NCBI GenBank assembly: GCA_022360735.1
Contig: JAKSCF010000537.1
Coordinates: 1 to 5,434, forward strand
Origin: Clostridia bacterium
Lineage (GTDB): Bacteria > Bacillota_A > Clostridia > Peptostreptococcales > JAAYPU01
Reading direction: 5' to 3'
DNA length: 5,434 bases
Of the stretch, positions 1-5,434 are shown in pieces. The position numbers were made by a program, and so were the translations under genes. How positions within the stretch are numbered: the stretch's first letter is position 1; the number at the start of each line of letters is the position of its first letter. Below the pieces are notes generated by a model. The model searched no databases and had not been told where the DNA came from. It saw nothing but the letters and a program-made list of their open reading frames with translations.

Positions 1-330
1 TGCAGTCTGTGCTGCAATTCTACCAAAGTCCTTTGGTGCGATGGCCTTTTCTATGACATCATCCAATTCATAATTCGGATTAATCTTTTTGGCATCTTCT
101 AAAGAAATTTCGAGAAAATCGCTGGTTACTTCCTCTACAACCGTGCGTTGTGAGTAAACCTCAGTATCTCCTGTATCTTGATTAATATTAACTCTGACAT
201 TTTGATGCGTCCCATAGTTTTTTCTATATGCAGAAACTAAGGCAGACTCTAAAGCATCAATCAATAACTCTTTAGATACACCTTTCTCTTTTTCTATTTG
301 TTCAATGGCTTTAATAAACTCCCTATTCAT
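1..330 (-). CDS. nusA: Transcription termination/antitermination factor NusA, N-terminal part (cut by window edge)
   Basis: NusA binds RNA polymerase and the nascent RNA, and modulates pausing, intrinsic termination and antitermination. Only the first 110 codons are present; the gene continues beyond position 1. Reading right to left, the protein begins MNREFIKAIEQIEKEKG and the visible part ends with KDFGRIAAQTA, the well conserved segment near the end of the NusA N-terminal domain that contacts the RNA polymerase beta-flap. The S1, KH1 and KH2 RNA-binding domains would lie outside the window. The ATG at 328-330 is chosen because a near-perfect Shine-Dalgarno sequence lies 6 nt upstream. The gene follows rimP with a 12-nt gap from the ATG to the rimP stop codon, so the two are almost certainly co-transcribed and probably translationally coupled. 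Family assignment is secure; nothing can be said about the C-terminus. Confidence 0.96.
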   Translation of the reverse strand, partial: MNREFIKAIEQIEKEKGVSKELLIDALESALVSAYRKNYGTHQNVRVNINQDTGDTEVYSQRTVVEEVTSDFLEISLEDAKKINPNYELDDVIEKAIAPKDFGRIAAQTA

Positions 331-336
331 TTCGAA

Positions 337-343
337 CCTCCTT
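337..343 (-). promoter_or_regulatory. nusA ribosome binding site overlapping the rimP stop codon
   Basis: AAGGAGG on the minus strand, fully complementary to the 16S rRNA anti-Shine-Dalgarno, ends 6 nt before the nusA ATG. Its first two bases are the last two of the rimP TAA stop (342-344), so ribosomes ending rimP terminate on the nusA initiation site. This arrangement favours translational coupling. Confidence 0.9.
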
Positions 344-812
344 AAAATATTACAGCCAATTTTACTTTGGATATCAATTCTCTTGAAATCTTCAGTTCTT
401 CATTCGTTTTTTCATCTTTAACAAGAATTTCATCGTCTATAAGCCCGCCCAGTTCGCCGGTAATTATCTTTTCGCCATTTAGTGATTTGTATAAAAAAAC
501 ATCTACAATTCTGCCTTTATATTTTTCATAATCGCTATCTTTTAGCAGAGGACGATCAATGCCCGGCGATGAAACCTCCAGCATATACTTTTTATCAATA
601 ATGTCTCTCTCGTCCAGCTCTTTACCTAAAAAGATGCTTACCTTTTCACAGTCCTCAATACTTATACTTTCTTCTTCATTATCTATGTACACTCTCAATA
701 TCCAGTCTTTTCCTTCTTTTTGGTACTCAATATTGAATAGCATATATCCATTAGCTTCAAGAAAGTCTCTTAAAATCTCCTTAACAACATCAACTACTTT
801 TGTTTTACTCAA
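342..812 (-). CDS. rimP: Ribosome maturation factor RimP, TTG start
   Basis: RimP is a cytoplasmic factor needed for late maturation of the 30S ribosomal subunit; it binds free 30S particles. The protein has 156 residues from the start chosen here, normal for the family. An N-terminal alpha/beta domain (about 1-78) contains the usual LRVYIDN strand and the IEDCEKVS helix start. The family signature LEVSSPGIDRPL lies at about 78-89, followed by a C-terminal SH3-like domain with the GRIVDV and GELGGL strands. Start choice: the reading frame is open from a GTG at 819-821, but the Shine-Dalgarno AAGGAG (821-826) overlaps that GTG and cannot serve it. The same sequence sits 8 nt before TTG at 810-812, giving MSKTKVVDVVKEIL, which is the better start. 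It is the first gene of rimP-nusA and has its own promoter and leader. The usual neighbours ylxR, infB and rbfA would lie further left, outside the window. Confidence 0.95.
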   Translation of the reverse strand: MSKTKVVDVVKEILRDFLEANGYMLFNIEYQKEGKDWILRVYIDNEEESISIEDCEKVSIFLGKELDERDIIDKKYMLEVSSPGIDRPLLKDSDYEKYKGRIVDVFLYKSLNGEKIITGELGGLIDDEILVKDEKTNEELKISRELISKVKLAVIF

Positions 813-820
813 GTATTCCA

Positions 821-826
821 CTCCTT
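821..826 (-). promoter_or_regulatory. rimP ribosome binding site (decides the TTG start)
   Basis: AAGGAG on the minus strand, extendable to AAAAGGAG (821-828). It is followed by an 8-nt spacer and TTG at 810-812. The alternative in-frame GTG (819-821) shares its first base with this site and so has no usable spacing. Confidence 0.8.
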
Positions 827-854
827 TTACCCTTTTTGAACATGTGAAGCAAGA

Positions 855-870
855 GTTTTTCTGTTTTTCT
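855..870 (-). repeat. Tandem AGAAAAAC 8-mer, third copy in the upstream hairpin loop
   Basis: On the minus strand AGAAAAAC occurs twice back to back (863-870 and 855-862). A third identical copy lies at 910-917, spanning the loop of the terminator-like hairpin and the first base of its 3' arm. All three fall within about 65 nt of one leader RNA. They may be a repeated single-stranded protein-binding site, or the tandem pair may be simple slippage. The function is unknown. Confidence 0.5.
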
Positions 871-893
871 TTGTGAAATGGATTAATTATTTC

Positions 894-925
894 TAAAAGT
901 AAAGAGTGGGTTTTTCTCCCACTCT
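894..925 (-). terminator. Intrinsic terminator or attenuator in the polC-rimP gap
   Basis: On the minus strand AGAGTGGG (903-910 and 918-925 are the two arms) pairs perfectly with CCCACTCT: 8 bp with five G-C pairs, closing a 7-nt A-rich loop (911-917). The RNA then reads UUACUUUUA, so the U-tract is broken by A and C. No such tract follows on the plus strand, so the element acts leftward. It ends polC transcripts about 70 nt past the stop codon. It also lies downstream of the rimP promoter (964-992), so it would act as an attenuator within the rimP-nusA leader. Interrupted U-tracts are typical of terminators that need NusA. The 3' arm and tail also contain CACUCUUUAC (899-908), which resembles boxA. 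Confidence 0.7.
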
Positions 926-963
926 ATCTTTGACAAAAAAATCAATTGCTTTAACCAGTCTTT

Positions 964-992
964 AGTATAGCACATGACAAGAGGATATGCAA
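964..992 (-). promoter_or_regulatory. SigA-type extended -10 promoter of rimP-nusA
   Basis: On the minus strand: -35 TTGCAT at 987-992, a spacer of exactly 17 nt, and -10 TATACT at 964-969 preceded by TGC, giving an extended -10. The -35 box begins on the base immediately after the polC TAG stop (993-995). The start site is expected near 957-959. This lets rimP-nusA be expressed independently of polC. Confidence 0.75.
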
Positions 993-3900
993 CTAAAATA
1001 AGGATAATTGGTCTGATTCCGGTAGATTTCTCAACACGCCATGATTATTAAGCGCTTCAATAGCAGTTTTGTTAAGTTTTGCTCTATTTTTCATGTTATC
1101 AACAGAAGAAAATACAGATTTTTGTCTTTCTCTTACTATGGCTTCTGCTGCACTTTCGCCTACACCTTGTAAGGCTAAAAATGGAGGTAATAGCTTCCCA
1201 TCTTTCACAATAAATTTACCGGATTCGGATTCGGAAATATCTACCGGTAGAAATTCAAGCCCTCTGCTATTCATTTCATATACCACTTCTAATACCGTTA
1301 ATTCATCTTTTTCTTTTTGTGTTGCCTTATTTCCATTGCTTTCTAGTTCCTCAATACGTTTTAGTATTTCCTTTTTTCCTTTAAATATAACATCTGCATT
1401 AAAATCCGCTACTTTTATGGTGAGAAATACCGCATAGAATGCTAATGGATAGTACACTTTAAAATAGGCAATTCTATAAGACATCATAACATACGCAACC
1501 GCATGAGCCTTGGGAAACATGTATTTAATCCGCTTACAAGATTCTATATACCAGTCTTCAACATTATTTTCTTTCATGATTGCTTCATCTTCATCAGAGA
1601 GGCCTTTACCCTTTCTAACGTTTTCCATAATCTTAAAAGATATCTTGTTGGGAACACCTTTTAGTATTAAATCATTCATAATGTCATCCCGGGTGGATAT
1701 GACGTTTTTTAGCGTTACCGTTCCATCCAGAATAAATTCCTGTGCGTTATTCAACCATACATCCGTACCATGTGACAAACCGGAAATACGAATCAAATCT
1801 GAAAAGCTTGAAGGCTGTGTATCAATAAGCATCTGCCTAACAAATTTTGTTCCAAACTCCGGAATACCAAAGCTTCCCAATTGGTATCTGTACTTCTCTT
1901 CCTTAATATCTAATGATTCAACGGATAAAAATATTTCATCTACTTTCTCATCCTTTAATGGTATGTCAAAAGGTGATACACCGGTCATATCCTCCAGCAT
2001 TCGAATAATAGTTGGCACGTCGTGCCCTAGTATATCTAACTTCAACAGCCGGCCACTAATAGAGTGGTAGTCAAAATGAGTGGTAATGATTCCTGATGTA
2101 CCGTCATTTGCAGGATATTGAATGGGACAGAAATCATAAATATCTTTGTCGGCAGGTACAACCATAACGCCGCCCGGGTGCTGTCCTGTGGTCCTCTTTA
2201 CGCCTGTACAGCATTGAGACAGCCTCTCTATTTCCCATTTGCTGACTTCATCATTTTTCGCTTCATAGTATTTTTTTACAAAACCGTATGCTGTTTTAAA
2301 GGCTACGGTGCCTATGGTTCCGGCTCTAAAGACCTTGTCGCTGCCAAACAGTTCTTCTGAATACTTATGTGCATTGGGCTGATATTCACCGGCAAAGTTC
2401 AAATCAATATCAGGCTCTTTGTCCCCCTCAAATCCTAAGAATACTTCAAAAGGTATATCAAAGCCTTCTTTATAATAAGGCGCATTACAAACCGGACAAT
2501 TTTTATCGGGCATATCCACACCACATCCATAAGAGCCGTCTAAAATAAACTCTGAATGTTTACAATTACTGCAAATATAATGAGGCGGTAGTGGGTTAAC
2601 TTCTGTAATGGAGCTCATAGTGGCTGCAAAGGATGATCCTACAGATCCCCTTGACCCTACCAGATATCCATCCTCTAAAGATTTTCCCACCAGTTTTTGT
2701 GCAATAACATACATCACGGCATAGCCATTGGAGATAATAGAAGTCAGCTCTCTATCCAGTCTTTTAGCTACTATTTCAGGTAAGTTCTCACCATAAATAC
2801 TCTTCGCTTTTTCCCAGCACATGTCTCTTAACATATCTTCTGACCCTTCAATGGACGGCGGAAAGGTGCCTGAAGGAATCGGCAGTATTTCTTCTATACT
2901 GTCACTAATGAAAGATGGACTGTCAATAACTATCTTACGTGCCGTTTCATAATCTAAATAACTAAATTCATTTAGCATCTCTTGAGTTGTTCTAAAATAT
3001 AAGGTTGCATCATTTTCTAAGTCTTTAAAGCCTTGTCCTGCCATCAGTATTTTTCGATACATACCATCTTCCGGCTCAACATAATGGGCATCCGAAGTGG
3101 CAACAACAGGTTTATTATATTGCTCCCCTAATGTAATAATGGCTCTATTAATGTCTTTTAATTCTTCTTCATCTTTAACTCTGCCTTGATCAATCAAAAA
3201 TTGATTATTTCCTAAAGGCTGCACTTCTAAATAATCATAATAAACCGCTAAACGTTTTAGTTCTTCATTAGATTTATTTTCTAAAACACCTTGATATATT
3301 TCGCCGGCCTCACAAGCAGAGCCCACAATCAAACCTTCTCTATATTGATTTAATAAAGATTTAGGAATTCTTGGCTTCTTGTAAAAGTAATTCATATGTG
3401 ACTCTGAAACGATTTTATATAAATTCTTGAGTCCAATATAGTTTTTAACCAAAATAATAACATGATAAGTTTTTAATTTTTTGTAATCAATCTTATTCTT
3501 ATTTTTTTCAAGGTCAGAAATCCTTCTAAGCCCGTCTTTTTCCATAAGCTCAAAGAGTTTAATTAAGATTTGAGCCGCAGTTTTAGCATCATCATCTGCT
3601 CTATGATGGTTTTTCATTGATATTTTTAAGTGGGATGCTACGACATTTAATTTGTATTTTTTAAGATCCGGAAGCAGAATCTTAGCAAGCTTAATCGTAT
3701 CAATGGCATCATTGGTCAATATGCTTCCAAATTTACTGCAAGCCTCTTTTAAAAATGCCACATCAAAGGCTGCATTATGCGCAACTAAAGGCAGATCTCC
3801 TATAAATGCCATAAAGTCATGAAACACCTCTTCTATTGGAGGTTGAGCCTGTACCATTTCATTACTGATGCCTGTTAAACGTGTAATCTCTAAAGATATA

Positions 3901-5255
3901 TTTTTATTCGGTCGAATCAAGGTTTGAAAAACGTCTGTTATTTGCCTATCCTTAACTTTGACAGCCCCTATCTCAATGATTTCATCATTTCTGGAAGACA
4001 ACCCTGTGGTTTCTAAATCAAATACTATATACTCACTATCTAAGTGGTAACTTCCTAAGTCATTCATACCTGTTGATAAATCATCTATCAAGTACCCTTC
4101 TATACCATATAATACTTTAATACCATGTTTTTTTGCAGCACTCATAGCATCGGGAAAACCTTGTGCAACACCATGATCGGTTATCGCTACAGCTTTATGC
4201 CCCCATTCAGCTGCTTTTTTAATGATTTCACCTGGATTAATCAAACCGTCCATGGCACTCATTTTGGAGTGAATATGTAACTCGACTCTTTTATCTTGAC
4301 ATTCATCCGTTCTAGTCTCTCGTACTTTTTTTGAAATGTCTTTTCCCATCATTACAATACATTTTTCAAAATCATCAAAAGAAGTCGATCCTTTTATTCT
4401 GAGAAAATCGCCTATTTGAACATTACTATCCAAAGCATTAAACTTCTCTTCATTTAAAAATAGTTTTACCGCTATCGAATCAGTGTGATCTGAGGTCACT
4501 AGACTAACCAGCTTCTTGCCGTTTCTTATGTCTCTGCTTTGCTTATCATAGACAAACCCCTCGATACAAACCGATTTTGATTCTTCTTTGATCTCGTTTA
4601 TCTTTATAGGATCATCTGTAATGCTTTTGCCAAGTATTACACCTTCAGATTTTGTTTTTGGCTTTGGTTTGCTCTCTTTTTTAGGTGCTGTTTTTTCTTG
4701 AAAAGCATTCTCTTTTACGATGGTTTTTGCCATCTCTTTTTTATTATCCAGATATTGGGTATATGTGTCTGGGCAATTGATGAAGACCACAGAAACTTGA
4801 ATACCGAAATGTTCATTAAATGCTTGAGAAAAGGTTTGGCTGAAATAGCGATTCATTTCTTTAACAGCAGTATCACCAAGTGCATAAATCTTTAGTTCCC
4901 CATCTGAATTCCACTCGTACTTATCTTTTATAATGGCATTGACTAAGTATGTTTTTTCACTTTCAGTTTGATCATATAAATATTCCAAATAGCTTTTTAT
5001 AATCTCTTCTTGAGAAAAAATCATATCTCTAAATGAATAAGAAAAGTCTACGTCCTCCACAAAAGAAAAACGATCAGAAATGATTTTCTTTATATCATTA
5101 ATACATTGATAAGGAATAATAAAATTCAGTTTTATATGTACATTCAATTTTTTACTTGTCTTTGCATAAACTGCTTTTTCAATTTCTATAGAACATCTAT
5201 TTTTATATACCTCAAGCTGTTCCCAGCTAATATTATCATTAATAATTGTCTCCAT
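993..5255 (-). CDS. polC: DNA polymerase III alpha subunit PolC (Gram-positive type, with 3'-5' exonuclease)
   Basis: PolC is the essential replicative DNA polymerase of low-GC Firmicutes. It extends primed DNA at the fork, proofreads with a built-in exonuclease, and works with the beta clamp. The 1420 residues match the family's usual length, and the gene is intact. Domains in order: N-terminal domain (1 to about 180); a Lys/Pro-rich linker (about 188-204); OB fold (about 228-310); and a PHP domain split into about 323-400 and 595-745. Inside the PHP domain sits a DnaQ-type exonuclease (about 407-575) with a complete DEDDh set: D413, E415, D498, H551 and D556. PHP metal ligands visible are H327, H329, D360, H361, D722 and H724. 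The palm carries GSRGSVGSS (867-875), a four-cysteine zinc site (C895, C898, C920, C923), and catalytic D949, D951 and D1074. The fingers include KYMFPKAHAVAY (1244-1255). The last five residues, QLSLF, are a beta-clamp binding motif. The ATG at 5253-5255 has a Shine-Dalgarno at 8-nt spacing, and a promoter lies just upstream. Confidence 0.98.
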   Translation of the reverse strand: METIINDNISWEQLEVYKNRCSIEIEKAVYAKTSKKLNVHIKLNFIIPYQCINDIKKIISDRFSFVEDVDFSYSFRDMIFSQEEIIKSYLEYLYDQTESEKTYLVNAIIKDKYEWNSDGELKIYALGDTAVKEMNRYFSQTFSQAFNEHFGIQVSVVFINCPDTYTQYLDNKKEMAKTIVKENAFQEKTAPKKESKPKPKTKSEGVILGKSITDDPIKINEIKEESKSVCIEGFVYDKQSRDIRNGKKLVSLVTSDHTDSIAVKLFLNEEKFNALDSNVQIGDFLRIKGSTSFDDFEKCIVMMGKDISKKVRETRTDECQDKRVELHIHSKMSAMDGLINPGEIIKKAAEWGHKAVAITDHGVAQGFPDAMSAAKKHGIKVLYGIEGYLIDDLSTGMNDLGSYHLDSEYIVFDLETTGLSSRNDEIIEIGAVKVKDRQITDVFQTLIRPNKNISLEITRLTGISNEMVQAQPPIEEVFHDFMAFIGDLPLVAHNAAFDVAFLKEACSKFGSILTNDAIDTIKLAKILLPDLKKYKLNVVASHLKISMKNHHRADDDAKTAAQILIKLFELMEKDGLRRISDLEKNKNKIDYKKLKTYHVIILVKNYIGLKNLYKIVSESHMNYFYKKPRIPKSLLNQYREGLIVGSACEAGEIYQGVLENKSNEELKRLAVYYDYLEVQPLGNNQFLIDQGRVKDEEELKDINRAIITLGEQYNKPVVATSDAHYVEPEDGMYRKILMAGQGFKDLENDATLYFRTTQEMLNEFSYLDYETARKIVIDSPSFISDSIEEILPIPSGTFPPSIEGSEDMLRDMCWEKAKSIYGENLPEIVAKRLDRELTSIISNGYAVMYVIAQKLVGKSLEDGYLVGSRGSVGSSFAATMSSITEVNPLPPHYICSNCKHSEFILDGSYGCGVDMPDKNCPVCNAPYYKEGFDIPFEVFLGFEGDKEPDIDLNFAGEYQPNAHKYSEELFGSDKVFRAGTIGTVAFKTAYGFVKKYYEAKNDEVSKWEIERLSQCCTGVKRTTGQHPGGVMVVPADKDIYDFCPIQYPANDGTSGIITTHFDYHSISGRLLKLDILGHDVPTIIRMLEDMTGVSPFDIPLKDEKVDEIFLSVESLDIKEEKYRYQLGSFGIPEFGTKFVRQMLIDTQPSSFSDLIRISGLSHGTDVWLNNAQEFILDGTVTLKNVISTRDDIMNDLILKGVPNKISFKIMENVRKGKGLSDEDEAIMKENNVEDWYIESCKRIKYMFPKAHAVAYVMMSYRIAYFKVYYPLAFYAVFLTIKVADFNADVIFKGKKEILKRIEELESNGNKATQKEKDELTVLEVVYEMNSRGLEFLPVDISESESGKFIVKDGKLLPPFLALQGVGESAAEAIVRERQKSVFSSVDNMKNRAKLNKTAIEALNNHGVLRNLPESDQLSLF

Positions 5256-5263
5256 TAGTATTA

Positions 5264-5270
5264 TCCTTTC
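5264..5270 (-). promoter_or_regulatory. polC ribosome binding site
   Basis: GAAAGGA on the minus strand, 8 nt before the polC ATG at 5253-5255. It is somewhat weaker than the rimP and nusA sites but well placed, and it supports this start. Confidence 0.8.
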
Positions 5271-5290
5271 GTATTCTCATCCATTTAATT

Positions 5291-5319
5291 ATTATAAAAT
5301 ATACTCACGTCAGATACAA
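5291..5319 (-). promoter_or_regulatory. SigA-type promoter of polC
   Basis: On the minus strand: -35 TTGTAT at 5314-5319 (3 of 6 consensus bases), a spacer of exactly 17 nt, and a perfect -10 TATAAT at 5291-5296. The expected start site is near 5284, leaving a leader of only about 29 nt. The weak -35 box would suit help from an upstream activator, and repeated hexamers lie just upstream. Confidence 0.7.
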
Positions 5320-5332
5320 TTCATTTTATAAT
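5291..5332. repeat. Perfect 10-bp inverted repeat over the polC promoter
   Basis: ATTATAAAAT at 5291-5300 is the exact reverse complement of ATTTTATAAT at 5323-5332. The 22-bp spacer contains the -35 box, and one arm contains the -10 box. Arm centres are 32 bp apart, close to three helical turns. It could be an operator, or chance symmetry in an AT-rich promoter. Confidence 0.4.
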
Positions 5333-5397
5333 TTAAGTTCAGAGCTATTGGCATATATTTTAAGAATTATTTAAGGTTCAATTTATGTTGCTTTAAG
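5332..5397 (+). repeat. TTTAAG direct repeats upstream of the polC promoter
   Basis: TTTAAG occurs at 5332-5337, 5359-5364, 5370-5375 and 5392-5397, all in the same orientation. A one-mismatch copy, TTTATG, lies at 5382-5387. Start-to-start distances in the right-hand group are 11, 12 and 10 bp. Direct hexamers at 11-bp spacing are the usual form of OmpR/PhoB-family response-regulator sites. The rest of 5256-5434 contains no gene on either strand that I can support. Confidence 0.35.
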
Positions 5398-5434
5398 GAT
5401 TATTCACTATTATAGTATTCATAACAGAGATTAA

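Larger units (their letters stand above)
813..958 (-). promoter_or_regulatory. 5' leader of the rimP-nusA transcript
   Basis: This is the untranslated RNA predicted between the promoter at 964-992 and the rimP start, about 145 nt, long for a simple ribosome-binding leader. In order it holds a U7 run (935-941) inside a weak 4-5 bp hairpin (930-945), the strong terminator-like hairpin (903-925), and two tandem AGAAAAAC copies (855-870). The rimP Shine-Dalgarno comes last. I found no clear antiterminator: only short complements to the strong hairpin exist upstream, such as GGUU against AACC. No open reading frame with a ribosome binding site is visible in it. Its boundaries depend on the inferred start site. 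Confidence 0.55.

Noticed and set aside
838..849. GAACATGTGAAG, similar to a Firmicute LexA site (GAAC-N4-GTTC)
   Set aside because: The second half-site is GAAG instead of GTTC, so there is no dyad symmetry; it also lies well inside the transcribed leader.
875..893. GAAAT/ATTTC inverted repeat in the rimP leader
   Set aside because: Only 5 bp with one G-C pair and a 9-nt loop; too weak to call a structure.
930..935. Perfect TTGACA on the plus strand, possible divergent promoter
   Set aside because: No -10-like hexamer lies 16-18 nt downstream, and a plus-strand transcript would run antisense into polC.
1510..2070. Open frame of 186 codons on the plus strand, antisense to polC
   Set aside because: It lies wholly within the strongly supported polC frame, has no recognisable domain, and is rich in Ser/Phe/Ile as expected of a shadow frame. 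The smaller plus-strand frames at 559-876, 1069-1437, 2118-2360 and 4698-4895 are rejected for the same reason, except that 559-876 overlaps rimP and its leader.
5262..5285. Tiny reading frame of seven codons (MDENTKG) just before polC, possible leader peptide
   Set aside because: It starts within a few bases of the predicted transcription start, leaving no room for a ribosome binding site.
5400..5408. TTATTCACT, similar to a DnaA box (TTATCCACA)
   Set aside because: Two mismatches to the consensus and a single isolated copy in AT-rich DNA; not distinguishable from chance.
5409..5414. Second TATAAT on the minus strand, possible distal polC promoter
   Set aside because: Its -35 box would lie at or beyond the window edge (from 5432), so it cannot be judged.

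Overview
The window carries three genes, all on the minus strand and transcribed from right to left: polC (replicative DNA polymerase III alpha subunit, Gram-positive type), then rimP (30S maturation factor), then the first 110 codons of nusA (transcription factor), which runs off the left edge. PolC is the form with an exonuclease inserted in the PHP domain, found in low-GC Firmicutes. The base composition is AT-rich, the Shine-Dalgarno sequences are strong, and polC sits directly before rimP-nusA as is common in Clostridia. I therefore read the organism as a clostridial Firmicute; genus or family cannot be settled from this window.

Layout from right to left. Positions 5256-5434 are intergenic and contain a SigA-type promoter for polC, a perfect 10-bp inverted repeat whose one arm covers the -10 box, and further upstream several TTTAAG hexamers, some at helical spacing. 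Positions 993-5255 are a complete, undamaged polC. Positions 813-992 are a short gap that holds an extended -10 promoter starting right at the polC stop codon, a leader RNA of about 145 nt with an intrinsic-terminator-like hairpin, and three copies of an 8-mer. Then come rimP, best started at a TTG codon, and nusA, whose ribosome binding site overlaps the rimP stop codon.

The genes are housekeeping and show no sign of mobile DNA, phage defence or horizontal transfer. The most interesting part is the rimP-nusA leader. A hairpin with an interrupted U-tract lies downstream of the operon's own promoter, so it would stop transcription of the operon that encodes the termination factor NusA. That suggests feedback attenuation by NusA, a mechanism I recall being reported for the equivalent Bacillus subtilis operon. 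I do not see a previously undescribed multi-gene system here.
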